A stretch of DNA of 64,000 nucleotides from Saturnia japonica. Taxonomy: Eukaryota; Arthropoda; Insecta; Lepidoptera; Saturniidae. The position numbers were made by a program, and so were the translations under genes. The stretch covers positions 19,897,590 through 19,961,589 of the forward strand of contig CM065308.1 of assembly GCA_033032175.1 (NCBI GenBank), read 5' to 3'. Position 1 is the stretch's first letter. Every line of letters starts with the position of its first letter. Below the pieces are notes generated by a model, which was given only the letters and a program-made list of their open reading frames with translations, made no database searches and was not told the origin of the DNA. Below are positions 32,160 through 43,589 of the stretch, one piece after another.

Positions 32160-32575
32160 ACACATATAATTGGGGTATTTCCCACTACTTACTAGAACAG
32201 AGAGACAAGCATCTTAGCATTCCATGGATTCACCGTGCGTGTACCGGGTCCACCGTGTTGGAGAGAGAGGGAAACACGAGCAGCCCCCAGTACTTGCGAC
32301 CCAGGAGTCCCCCTTATGATGCGCATCAGCGCTCACCTAGACTGCTCGCGATTACCCTCTCTGCCAAGCCAGATCTAGTAAGATCATGTTAATGCTGCTA
32401 AAGATATCCGTCCTAGAATATAATTTACTGCAGTTCTCGACATGTCAAGGTCTTTTAGCAAGTTATAGAGAGATTTCGCTGGTATATCTCTCGCTCTCAC
32501 TTCTACCCCCATACAAAAATTGTGCTCCACTTGAAACAGCAGGGCGCAGAGCTCGCGCGCTTTAATACAATTAAC
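32160..32575. other. unassigned GC-rich block
   Basis: An island of higher GC in AT-rich DNA. A plus-strand frame of 116 codons (32042-32392) covers its left half and is Pro/Arg-rich at its end, without a domain I recognise. On the minus strand there is a donor-like CTAG|GTGAGC near 32340. The right half has 'CTCTCGCTCTCACTTCTACCCCCATAC' and 'GAGCTCGCGCGC'. It could be an old transposon fragment, a promoter or a short gene; I cannot decide. Confidence 0.35.
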
Positions 32576-34455
32576 TTAATAATGAAATATCACTCCTTAC
32601 GTTTACTTCTGTTTCTCGAATTATTTAAACAGTATCTCAGTGCATATGAAGGCATAGTTATGAAGTAAAATTTAGGACTGAAACGTGTAATCGCAACAAG
32701 TTCTCGACGCAGACTTAGTGGGTCCGAGTGTATGCACTCGAACGCATGTTATAAATAATCTGGATATACCAATAAATTTGAAAATAGATATTTTTACTAT
32801 AGACTGGTGTCTATACACCTCAATTATTAACTGACCTTAATCTCATGTAATGTAGTGTTTTTCTCATTTAAAATATATATCGTAGACATTTGGTGTAGTA
32901 ATGTGCAACGTTGTTTTTTTTTTTGCTTTTATGTAAGCAGTTTACGTGACTTTGAAACAACTTGTAATTCGATATTAATACAATTATTTATAATCACTTT
33001 ACTTATACATAATAATCAAATTATAACAAGTTAAATGCAATAAATGATACAGAATGTAGAATTATATAACGCAAGCATATGAATAGTTAATAAAAAATCT
33101 ACATGACCAATTCAAGTTTACGCGCAAAAACTGATCGTTTTAAACGCATATTAGAACCTGATTGTGATTACCGCTTCCACAAGAAATGTGAATAAAAATA
33201 TAATTTATACAGATAATAATATTAATGGAGGTATTTAAATCACTTGTAACACAGGTTTCTAGATCAAACACGTTAAGATGCCATTCCCGTAACTGTTCCT
33301 CGCTTGAACCACAGAGTATATTATACATTAGTTGAAATAAAGTTATGCTTGATTTAAATGGCTTACTGCCTCACGTCAATCGATAATGGTAAATAGAATC
33401 ACGTTTAAGTCGTATTAAAATAGTTGCGAATGATTAAATCCTCTTTACTATTAGTGCAAGGAGAAAATAGCACGAAATAAACACGGAGAAGTTTCGAGCA
33501 ATAGTTTTAAAATAATCGAAAATCTATAAGTCAATTTTCGTGGGGGTTGGGGTTTGGGGGGGGGGGAATGTTGCTAATTATTTTAATTTTTTCGTGCAGG
33601 AGTTAAATACATTTTACAATATATATTTTTTTTTTTACAATGATCGAAGATTAATATTTTTAACTAATAAAAATAATAGAATAAATGCTTTCAAACCAGT
33701 AATATTATTTAATTCTTTAGTTCTTATTTATTTTTAACCTGTGTTATCCATAAGTAAAAAACTTTTGTGTTTTTTATCGTTCGGAATAATTGAAAATATA
33801 AATCTGATGTCGTCGTTTTTTGTCATTTTTTATTTTAAATATCGAACGAAGGCGTTGATATGACATAAACATGACGTTAATTAAGGACGTAAGCTTACAG
33901 TGTCCACAAGGTTTTGTATGAACCGAAATATTTCTTTTATAAAACATGCAATCTACTTTATATCTTACAGATAAGGTATAAATTTTAATAGCAGGTTCTC
34001 AGTTGTAAATTGGTACACTCGTTCCTCGTATTGATAAGAAATATTTCATTACCTAATGAACTATAAGTGAATACGGATAAGTTATATATTTGCATGTGTT
34101 TCATCTGAAGCTTGTCACACAGTTACGCGATTGACAATAACCGAAGATTGAGCGATTCGATTGGTTTATCGATAGAAGATCAGAATCGTAAGGAAGTCGA
34201 TTGAAATCGACGCAAGTCGTTATTTTTGACGTTGATTACATTTGGTTTTGTAACTACCAGTTTTGAATTATTATGATGTGTTTTTCACATAAATCTATCA
34301 GCGGGTTCGGTCACACATTAGTTAGTTTTGAACTTGTAAGGAATTTGTTAACTTTGTCGCTTTTAAGTACGGTATACGATGATGTGTATATATAAGCTAT
34401 AAGCATTGGTTTTTTTTTATGGCTAAGCTTGATTTTGAAACCTTTTACAAACAAC
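32576..34455. other. AT-rich non-coding stretch
   Basis: A minus-strand frame (33140-33328) begins with a less AT-driven segment, 'EEQLREWHLNVFDLETCV', but lacks good splice borders. Contains the G-rich tract at 33542-33566. Nothing else supported. Confidence 0.4.
33542..33566 (+). other. G-quadruplex-capable tract
   Basis: G5-TT-G4-TTT-G11 on the plus strand. This satisfies the usual four-G-run pattern, because the G11 run can supply two runs. It is striking in a window of very low GC. Confidence 0.8.
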
Positions 34456-34459
34456 ACAA

Positions 34460-34632
34460 TTTTTAACAAAAAAGAAAACCAATTTCAATTATTTTGAGGA
34501 GTAGTACTCTGGTGTATCATTGAAGTTGAAGGTCCACTGTCAATGAAATTCAAAAAAGTAATGACTGAAGATCAGTAACACATACTTATGTTCGAATTTA
34601 GATCCACCTCTTTTAATGAAGTCGGTTAAAAA
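34460..34632 (-). mobile_element. family A element, copy 5, internally deleted
   Basis: Keeps both ends ('AACCAATTTCAATTATTTTGAGGAG' and 'GAAGTCGGTTAAAAAG') and 'CTCTGGTGTATCATTGAAGTTGAAGG' but lacks the middle blocks seen in copy 4. Confidence 0.7.
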
Positions 34633-34859
34633 GCGAGATTTTCCCTGGAAAGAGGGACAATAAAAAACGTAAATAATCAGTACTTTTTCATTCCTTTTCA
34701 GTTTCAAATTAAGTTTACAGTTATAATAAATTTTCATAGAAAATGTATTTTAATAACAATACGTGATTTAACTATACTACTCATGAATTACTTATATATA
34801 TTTTTCTGAAGATTTAACTTCTCTTAAAGTTTTACGTAACACTGTGAATTAATCATTTA

Positions 34860-35275
34860 ATTTAGGATTAAAAACCGAGACGACCCGCATAAATTGGGTC
34901 GTCTGGCAACACTGATAGCTATACCAATGGCTTCGCTCACGTAGAGAGTAAGATTTGTTTTATTTTTTATTGAATTTGTGCTAAAATTACTAAGTTTTTG
35001 TTGAAATTGACTACGGAAAAGAACATAAAATAAAAGTGTTCCCAAAAAAAAAAAAAAATTCTCATACAAACTTTTTAATCCCCTTTCTATACTTAGGGGT
35101 TAAACTTTCAAAAACGTCGACATACGTCTTTCTTTGGGTTGAAAACTATTAATCTCAGGTTTATAATAAATCCAAGCTAAAAATATTATATCCCATACAA
35201 ACTTTGGCATCCACTTTCACACTTTTACCTACATTTTTTTATTAGCTAAATATCTGCAAACGGACAACCCTATTT
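34860..35275 (+). repeat. dispersed repeat region with strong hairpin
   Basis: AGACGACCC (34878-34886) and GGGTCGTCT (34896-34904) form a perfect 9-bp stem with a 9-base loop. Downstream, 'CATACAAACTTTTTAATCCCC', 'TACTTAGGGGTTAAACTTTCAAAA' and a second 'CCCATACAAACTTTGGCATCC' are typical lepidopteran repeat phrases (recalled). The minus-strand frame here with an F-rich start comes from a poly(A) run. Confidence 0.5.
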
Positions 35276-35639
35276 ATTCATGGTTAGCCGGATAATAAAA
35301 AAAGATACATAACAGAAATGTCATCGCACATGCGCTTGTAAAACGACAGTGTCCATAACTTTTAATGTAAAGTAAGAAATGAAAACGAATTGCCTTCTAG
35401 ACCTTAACGTGTAAGCTACAAGACTTAATTTAGTAATTACAACAGTTTGATTTTATGCTTGTCGGCGTAACTCGATGCTTCATGTTCACTGCACTGAGTA
35501 GGTACTGGATATGAATTACTCCTGGGAAGGGTTCATACTGATAAAGTAAAAATGAAAAACAAATATGCCCAAGAACAATTTTACAATTCAGAAAAAAAAT
35601 CAAGATATTTATTATAGTTTTGTAACGAAATTACTTATT

Positions 35640-35830
35640 GGAGGGTTGGAGCTAAACTGAAAAAGTGACTGACGACTGACTGACAAAAAAAAAACCACAT
35701 AATGTAGGATTTCCAAATGTATGACAATCGTGGAATTGGTCCAGCTGTGTTATGCCCATATTTCTACGCATTATTGTATGTACGTTACGTGGGGTCGATG
35801 CTTCTAGTCTCTCTGATTAGGTTTATTTTA
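35640..35830 (+). repeat. SINE-like repeat, copy 2
   Basis: Shares with 58510-58720 'GGAGCTAAACTGAAAAAGTGAC', 'ACAAAAAAAAAACCACATAATGTAGGATTT', 'GGAATTGGTCCAGCTGTGTTA' and 'GGGGTCGATGCTTCTAGTCTC', the last at the B-box position. Confidence 0.55.
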
Positions 35831-35984
35831 CATAAACTTTTTTTTCAGCTTTTGTTTATAAAATTATAAAAATAAATATTTTGTTATTAAAAAAATTATA
35901 TATTACCTTATACAAAAAAATCCTAAAACGACCAATACAAACGACCTGTACATTTTTTTTCTATCTGACTATAATATTAGCCAT

Positions 35985-36120
35985 AGGGCTCAAACGGCTT
36001 TTTACAGCTTCACCGTGACTTGGGGGCGAGCGCTTTAGGCACTCAGCAGCGAAAGCGTGGCAACATGCTGAAGGGTGCCAAAGTGGCCGAGCCTCGGCTT
36101 ACAACAGCGCGTTAATATAG
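35985..36120 (+). repeat. dispersed repeat, family G copy
   Basis: GC-rich: 'GGCTTTTTACAGCTTCACCGTGACTTGGGGGCGAGCGC' and 'AAGTGGCCGAGCCTCGGCTTAC'. Matches 52505-52575 ('CTTTTAAAGCTTCACCGTGGCTTCGGGGCGAGCGC') and 15345-15465. Confidence 0.6.
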
Positions 36121-36680
36121 AAAGGAACTTCATTACTACGGGTTTTTTACGTTACTAATTTACTATAATTATTTTCAAATCTTTATCATATGTCTTATTT
36201 TAAGTTATAAATAGCCATTTAATATTATGAAAGACATTAGTAGCTTGGGCTTAGACTTAAACTTAGTCAGGTAACAGAGTTCATATATCATTTTCTTAAA
36301 TATTTCACCAGTAAATATAATTTATATTATCATGTTATTTATATCGATGGTAACACGCTAAGCTAATGGAAGACTGCTACCGAAACACACTTATAAGCGC
36401 TTGGCGATATATTTTCATCTTGAAGCCACTAAATAAGCGGGATTAGGAAGTCCCTATCACCATACTTCGGTTCCATCATAATTTTTTCCTTCATCTAAAG
36501 CTTATTTTAGGATTCTAACCAGTAGCATTGTAATGTCCAAACACGATCATTCTGGGCCATCCGTTTTCTAATAGAGATTCTTCCTACTTGGGTCTCTACT
36601 GACTTGTGACACTCTAAAGAAGTTCGTAGCCAAATAACCTTGTGTTGTGTTCTTGCGGTTCTGGGGTTACTAGCTTTCAC
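36121..36680. other. non-coding stretch, may include LINE 3' UTR
   Basis: No supportable gene. The last ~200 bases probably belong to the LINE whose tail follows. Confidence 0.35.
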
Positions 36681-36760
36681 AGGTTACAGTAACCGCTTAC
36701 AATCAGGCGGGTCTTGCGATTGTTTGCTACATTACTTGTATAAAAAACACTCTTCAAAAT
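36681..36760 (+). repeat. LINE 3' terminus ('CAGGCGGG' tail type)
   Basis: 'GGTTACAGTAACCGCTTACAATCAGGCGGGTCTTGCGATTGTTTGC...TTGTATAAAAAACAC' corresponds to the widespread lepidopteran LINE tail 'gtnaccgcttaccatcaggcgggccgtatgctcgtttgccnnc...tataaaaaaa' (recalled). No coding part is left. Confidence 0.6.
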
Positions 36761-37036
36761 TTTCGTCATCTACATATACACTTTTGCATGGTAACACAAT
36801 AAGTCTACATTATACCCTTGGGAACAGATTTTATTCTTGAAGTTTGTTCGTAAGAAGTCCAGAATTAATATATATGTTACTATCATGCATGCTATAGTTG
36901 TTTTACGATATTTTACTTCACATAATTCCCAGGTTTATTATTATAAGAATATTTTTTTGTAGATACCATTTTTAAACTTGGTTTTCAAAATTACATATTT
37001 TAAAAATAATATCCGTGAAGTAATATTTATTAATTA

Positions 37037-37178
37037 CTAGCTGGTATCCGCGACTTCGTCTGCGTATTATTGGATATACAAAGACTGATCTCGGAACACG
37101 ACAAACAAAAAAATCGCCGTTTTTGCGTGATTGAGCAACAAATATAGAAACTTTCACATTTACTATATTAGAAGGATT
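37037..37178 (+). repeat. family B repeat, single module
   Basis: 'CTAGCTGGTATCCGCGACTTCGTCTGCGTATTATTGGATA' to 'CTTTCACATTTACTATATTAGAAGGAT'. Near-collinear with the first part of 22363-22503, including 'AGACTGATCTCGGAACACGACAAAC'. Confidence 0.75.
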
Positions 37179-37589
37179 ACACCTTTCTTACACATATTTT
37201 AAATTTAAATAAGAAATTATTGCCACAAAAACGCAGCATTATCTTTGTGTTATCGCACGTGACGTCATCATTCAATAAATACAACTAAATTTAAAGAATT
37301 TATTTGCAAAGTTGAGTTTACTAGAGTTTCAGTTGAAACTTATGAACTCTTTCCAGCACCTCTATTCACCTCAATTTCAAAGTCACTATCTCTACAGTTT
37401 TAAATTCATTTGTCACAAAGTAACCCAATAACAGTAAAACTCGACTGTGTATATTAATACTGTACAATAATGTCTCATTTTCGCTTACTTTTGACTGCCA
37501 AACAAAAAAATAACAATATTTCCAAAGTAAAATTAAACAAATGAACAATTATTTTTTCAAGGGTCCTAGCAAAGTTTCTTTTCTACAAT
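37179..37589. other. AT-rich non-coding stretch
   Basis: Nothing recognisable. A 60-codon minus frame is unsupported. Confidence 0.5.
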
Positions 37590-37705
37590 TGTTAACGTTA
37601 ACGAAAACAAAAAAAAAAGGTATGGAATTGGCATATCTCAACGTTAATTAACGTGGTCAGTTATATCAATTCCATACATTTTATTCGTTTCGTTTTCGTT
37701 TTTAA
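37590..37705. mobile_element. palindromic foldback element
   Basis: An imperfect palindrome of about 115 bp. The centre is ACGTTAATTAACGT (37641-37654, perfect). Arms include GTATGGAATTG (37620-37630) facing CAATTCCATAC (37667-37677), and AACGAAAAC facing GTTTTCGTT further out, with small indels between. It would fold into a long hairpin, like foldback MITEs. Confidence 0.7.
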
Positions 37706-37984
37706 TTTTTAGGCTCTTTACCAAATATAATTAAACAATTGACTTTTATTTTTAAATATATTATTGTAAACTCACGGGTTGTGATTGTCCTAACGCTATC
37801 CTTGTTAGACAATATAAATTGCATGATATAACCTTACAGATAATCTTTTCAATCTATCGATTCCTTAAAAGTATGACAGCGAGGATTCAACCACCGCAGA
37901 ATCTATTCATATAAAACTCGCATATCATATTTCCACCACGCATGAGTTAATTAACGAGGGAGTGGTTATTAAAATAATTACGCA

Positions 37985-38218
37985 CCGCCCAACGACCAAT
38001 GAACGGACGAGTTGCACCCGCCGCCCAATTAGCTATCGACGCAGCAAGGGACCTGTGCGCAGGAGCATGTTTTTACCCGTTGCAACATGGCGGTTTTAAT
38101 GGAGTCACGTGGAAAGTCGATGTCAATTTTATCAAAAATTATGATACGTGGAATTTTATTGCGGAGATGTTTTATTTTTTATTTGCAATTAATTTTTTTT
38201 CGACTGCATTTTTCTTTG
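37985..38218 (+). promoter_or_regulatory. candidate first exon / promoter region with strong donor
   Basis: A CpG- and GC-rich patch ('CCGCCGCCCAATTAGC', 'GACGCAGCAAGGGACCTGTGCGC') in AT-rich DNA, ending at a strong 5' splice site, CTTTG|GTAAGTAC (GT at 38219-38220). Two frames stay open to the donor. One starts at ATG 37999 (82 codons if read on past the donor). The other starts at ATG 38087 in the good context CAACATGGCGG. Neither peptide resembles a known protein, and the 3' part is T-rich and hydrophobic. It may be a 5' untranslated or short coding first exon of a plus-strand gene. Confidence 0.35.
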
Positions 38219-38220
38219 GT

Positions 38221-39404
38221 AAGTACAAACTTTATTATTTGTTTTAGCATTTAAGGTAATGTTGTGTTATGAAATTATAGGTGATATATTGGACGAAAAT
38301 AAAAGGGAAAAATAGGATGAAATAATTACTATAAAGAAAAAGAGCAATGATACTAAATACGCACCCTTTATTTAATTCAAAATCATAAGTAACACTGTTC
38401 TGTATTCTGAGGTAACACAGTTACTTTATATTGTTTCGAAAAATATTTACCTAGAGAGGCGTGAGTGAGGCCTTGTCGCTATTTTTCTAAGACAAGATGT
38501 GTGCTCACGTTTTAATTAAATGTGTCCATAATAAAACAGAGAGAAAAAGTGTAATAGGGGTCCTTGGTCTCAATATGTGGGATCAGGGTAACTTTCATGC
38601 TATATTATCCAAACCTGGTGGCACTGACGCCCTCTCAGTATACAACTTCATTGAACGTTACTTTGGATAATATTTGTTTATTTAACTAGGCCGACGTGAC
38701 CCAAAGGATTAAAGGCCATAATACTAAGAATTAAATTTTAAAAAAGTTGTGTACTAGAAATCTACTGACGGAAGCCCCGAAATAAGGCTACTTTAATATC
38801 AGCTTGCTATCGCAAACAATTTTTTTTTTTTATAATTTCAAAACCAAACCTAAATAAGTCTTTTTGATAAAATGTCATAGATATATAATTATTTCGTACT
38901 AATGTATTACATACTTCTCTATTTACAAAGAAACTTGAATAAGAAAATATTTATGAGAAAACCTTGAGTGATCTAGGCATTGTATTGTCGAAAAAAATAT
39001 TAGTATGCTATATGCGTTATAGTGAATGGAATTTGAAAAACTTGAAGCACGTACCATTTTGTGATGTACCTATTTAATACAATGTGGGGTTTTTCTCAAG
39101 GATTCCTGATCATAGCATTCCTAAACCATGATTATTATAGTGATGCATATTTTATGTTCCACATACAATACACAAAAGCTGGACCGCAGATTTAACTAAA
39201 GTGATTTAAGATCCTTTTATTGTAATTTGAGAGTCTGTGAAGAGATATGTTTAATGTTAATGTAAACTTAACCAAAATCTCATATTCTTAATTATTATTG
39301 TTTATGTTGGGTAATTAACTATTCGGCTATATTTGGCAATACTTTAGTATGTATTATGTATAACTCATATTTACTGATTGTTTATTTTTATGTTTTAATT
39401 TAAT
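38221..39404. other. AT-rich non-coding stretch
   Basis: Holds the perfect 12-bp inverted repeat ATATTATCCAAA / TTTGGATAATAT (38602-38613 and 38662-38673, loop 48 bases). No gene seen. Confidence 0.5.
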
Positions 39405-39605
39405 TACTTGTAAAGGACTTGTAATCAAAAGAACGAGGGTCTGGAAATCCGTAGTTCAGGTCATTGTACCTTTTGCAGACTCCAGACCTTACACTTTTTT
39501 TTTTTTTTGATTTTTTTGTCGATTGATTGTTGATTGTATTAGATTAATTTAGTAATGTGTGAGGTCAAATAAATAAAAACTTATTATTATCATTATTAAT
39601 GTAGG
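39405..39605 (+). repeat. possible SINE with tRNA-like head
   Basis: 'TTGTAATCAAAAGAACGAGGGTCTGGAAATCCG' suggests a degenerate B box. It is followed by a long T run (39487-39501) and an AT-rich end, 'AGGTCAAATAAATAAAAACTTATTATTATC'. Resemblance is weak; one copy only. Confidence 0.3.
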
Positions 39606-39664
39606 TACTAACAATAAATATTTTAAATGTTCAAGGACTTAAAAAAAGGTGCAAAGATATAATC

Positions 39665-39860
39665 CTCATACTCACACTCTAAAACCTTACAGAAACGCGA
39701 CAACAGTAAGGTTCTCTAGAACCTTCCTGTCACGTAATCTAGGATTGTAGAATGGAATACACAGCAAAGTTACTCCGAGGGTTATGACATAAGGCTCTTA
39801 AAAAGGAATTCAATACGGTCTCCAAGTTTAGCAACAATGCTTTAATAGATGTTGTAGTGG
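39665..39860 (+). repeat. dispersed repeat, family F copy 2
   Basis: Partner of 11085-11285, with 'ACTCACACTCTAAAACCTTACAGAAACGCGACAACAG', 'AAGGCTCTTAAAAAGGAATTCAATACGGTCTCCAAG' and 'CAACAATGCTTTAATAG'. Confidence 0.5.
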
Positions 39861-39917
39861 TCCTTAAGCAATAGTAACCATTTACTGGCAGTCGTACCGT
39901 TTGCTGCCATTTGGCAC

Positions 39918-39937
39918 AAAAAAAAAAAAAAAAAAAA
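39918..39937 (+). repeat. poly(A)20
   Basis: Twenty consecutive A's after 'CTGCCATTTGGCAC'. It may be the tail of an unrecognised plus-strand retroelement. Confidence 0.8.
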
Positions 39938-42900
39938 GTATCAACATTTATAATATAATTATGTACTGTTAAAATCTCATCATTGCTGACAGAAGATAGT
40001 CCAATGTATTTTACTCAGTTTTTATTAGACAGTATCAAAATAATGTTTCCCATAGAAACAATGGTTATTTGAATCACAACCATATCATTCATAACCTGAA
40101 TTGCGCTTTGACCGCGTATAACTAATCTAAAACCGAAAAAAATAATATAAAGAACAAAAGAATCCAAAACGCATCAGCGCAGTGTAATGGAGATCACGTA
40201 GCTGGACCGTCGGATATCTGATTACATCTCTCGCTTTAATTTAAGACTGTTATGAAAGTGCGAGCGAGATGGATTTAATAATGGGCTAACCGCAACCAGT
40301 ACTATCATTAGAGCGTATTCCATCAACCGATGCCGTGTAGGGTACTTGGTACTTTGCGTTCAACCAGTCTGGTGCTTAAGACACAGTGTTCATCTGTGCA
40401 CAAGGTTCTGACATGGTGTTCCAGAGGTGGAAGCTTAGTGGCGGAAACCATGGTCGGTACAATAATCATTGCGACCGACAATCGTAAGAAATAAATGAAT
40501 TTTCGTTTTTTTTTTCTTCGCGTTCAGGTCGAATTGGCTTTTATGTGTTCTGCTAAGGTGAACCAGGGACAATTGCTTTAGCTGTGTTATTATCTGTAAT
40601 TTGACGGGGTTGAAAAGTGGTTGTTGAATTCAAATTTTGTCAAACCGTGATGCCATTAAGAATTTTATTCGAACAATTTCGAGTTCGCTCGAGCGTCAAA
40701 TAGGTACGTCTGAAACTTAATGACGACAAGCTTCGAGAATTTAGATAATGATGTATTATATTTTTTTGTTCTACATCCAATTTGATGTAATTTTGGTAGC
40801 ATTATCCTAGGTACTTATTATGTCATTTTATTTTTAAAAGTAAGTAAAACTGAATTCTAAGTAAGGAAAGCTGAATCACTGGTAACAACAACATATTTTT
40901 TCTGTCAATTAGCGTCAAAGAAATATTTGTCAGTATTTGATTTTTATTGATGTAATCCTTCGTAATGAACTCGATATCATATGTTATAAAACTTTAATTA
41001 AATGTTAGCTACCTTACCAAAACTTATTAGTGCTATTATTTCACTTTCAATTCACACACCAAAACTCGTAAACCTATCTATATGACCAAAAATTCCACCA
41101 TTTTAAATATTATAGGGTATTGTAAGTTTATGAATTGATAACAAATACTTTACACTACCGATCATGTTCCCACGTGAACTTTATGATGAAAGCTTAAAGT
41201 TTCTAATTCAGCTAATTTAGTATAGTTAAATAACGTTGAAATATCATCGTCTTTGGCTGTCTCCGTTATTATTTTGTGCTTGCTCTATAAATTGACTAGA
41301 CCTCATCTAATGGTAAAGAACGCTACTCGAATACCGGTGACCTCCGAAGAACGAGGAACTATGAAGGTTTGCAGTTATTAGAAATGCACTAGATATAAAA
41401 GTACTAAGACAGTTGGATATATATTCGTAAAATCCGAAACACGGTGTCCATTGTACACGTAAGAATCACAACTGCTGATTTTTACTATGGGTACTAGTTG
41501 GTCATGGGCCTTATGATATTGGATCAATTACCTTATTACTCTTGTCCAAAGTTTTCGTATTTAACTTTTATAAAATAATATCCAATATATACTAAACCGA
41601 ATTCAATAATCTATGGAAATATTTTCATCCCAGACTCGATCAGTAGTTAAACTGAAATAGTAATTTATACACGTAATAATAATGCACTAAGCTACCGTGT
41701 TTAACTTCTCGTGTAGCTTGGAATGTGTTAAAGGTTCATATTTACGCAACGCGTTACTCCATAGTCCACTGTCTATGTACCAATCGCTACTATTGCATGT
41801 AGTTTATGATTAGTAGATATACTATAATAAATTTTTATATGTCTTTCCTGTATATTCTTAGGAAAATTAACATTATTTGCATTCGCATCGAAAAAGACAT
41901 TTCGATCCTCTCTTCCTCTTTCTTTGAGATATTTGTTTTAGGACATAATTTTCTCAATAAATTACTATGTAAGGACTTACATAATTCTTTATCTTGTATT
42001 TATAAATGGCGGTATTGGAAAGATATTTTTCCTTTGCTTCATGTGAAGTCTATCATCTATGCAGTATTCAACATCAGTAGCACAATGCGCTTACTTAAGT
42101 TGTCATTTTGCAAGACGTAAATTATTGCTTACATCATTCACGTAGACCTCAGTTATATGGCGTGTATCGTACCAACTTATATGTTCTATCGTAGTATTAA
42201 AAGTTGTTTGATTGAAAACTCTATTATTTGATGTTAAGGCTTGAAGGTTTCTTCTTCAGGTTGCAGTGTTATATTTATAGGACGTATTTCATTCTTATTG
42301 CCGGCTGTCATGATAATCTCATTTAACGGTGTTATCTTTTAGTGAAAGGATGGAAGTATGGCCTCTGAGGCATAACAGGATAATTATAATGTATCATATT
42401 GGACAGTTTTTGCGAATAACATACATGGCGGTATGGACAAATACGTTAATCTTAGTTAATAAACGAGATTTTGATCTAAAGGCAAATACTACCTAAGTCA
42501 CAGGATTCGATTATTTCTTATTAAACAAGCTCTTAAATTATTAATGTACCTAATGTTAGATGTCAATTTTGCAGGCGCAAAAAGCACACGTTATAGTTCT
42601 GTTAACAAAGCTAAATTAAATTAAACTACTATTAAAAAGCGAAGGCCAGAGTTTTCAAATATTTTAAAAAGTTTGTTGACATATTCTCCGTGATTTTAAC
42701 ATAGTTATCAACGAACCAAATGATTTCGTTTTCACGCAATCAATAGGCTAAAACAGTTGTTAATTAGTAACTGATAATCGTAGATTTTCTGTTCTATGGA
42801 CCGTCTATTACTTTACATAATACTTTGTTTAATTTCTTTGTTTCATCTAAATAGCATCTTCAGTTATACACGGTACAAAGTTTTCCCATACGGAGTATTA

Positions 42901-43585
42901 TATATTGTAAAGTCATGTCTGACTTGAAGCACAAACATTGTCTTATATTGTTAGAATACATTTTAAGTCACCGCATAAAATTCGAAATGTATTTGTTTTT
43001 GTTACTAGAATGTTTGTATTTTCTGTCGATCGTATGTATACATGTATTCTGAACATTCCAGTCCGTAAAATGAAGGAATGAGTTAATAATAAAATAACGT
43101 TTCTTAAATATTCAATAGACATGCATGTATGTGACAATAATTCATATTACCTATAAGCATTTGGCATTTTGGTTTCAGTTACTGGAATATGGAGGCCTTT
43201 TATGATATTTTGTTAAAATCAGGTACTTAAAAAAGCTTTTGATATTCAACCAAGCCTCTTTTTATTTTTATTTTATAAGTACCTCTTTGTAGTGCTTCGA
43301 TTGCTTAGGCTTCTAGGGCTGGTTTTAATGAAAGTTGCATACAAGATACAAACGATAATCTTTCAATGTAATATAATATATTATATACCTATATAATCTT
43401 CGCCGCACATTAAAGCATTCGTATTTGTATTGCATACATAGGCTAGGAATGCATACGGTCACCATATTTAGTAATTATGAATGTGTTACGTGTAGTAGAT
43501 ACATGCTTTTTTTTATTCAGCTGTGTCGAATGATAACAATCATAAATAATAAAGAATAAAAAAGCTATGAAATATGCAATTAGAA
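39938..43585. other. long non-coding stretch
   Basis: No gene I can support. A GC-richer zone at 40180-40460 is unassigned. A strong acceptor-like TTTTTTTTTTCTTCGCGTTCAG lies at 40506-40527 without a clear exon. The 104-codon plus frame 41806-42120 is AT-driven and hydrophobic. A possible 44-bp exon at 43179-43222 is listed under findings. Small frames at 42943-43137 are unsupported. Confidence 0.45.
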
Positions 43586-43589
43586 ATAA

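Noticed and set aside
33140..33328. Minus-strand exon with 'EEQLREWHLNVFDLETCV'
   Set aside because: The segment looks less random than most, but the borders lack convincing splice sites and the rest of the frame is AT noise.
41806..42120. 104-codon plus-strand frame
   Set aside because: Ile/Phe/Leu-rich as expected by chance in AT-rich DNA; no recognisable protein.
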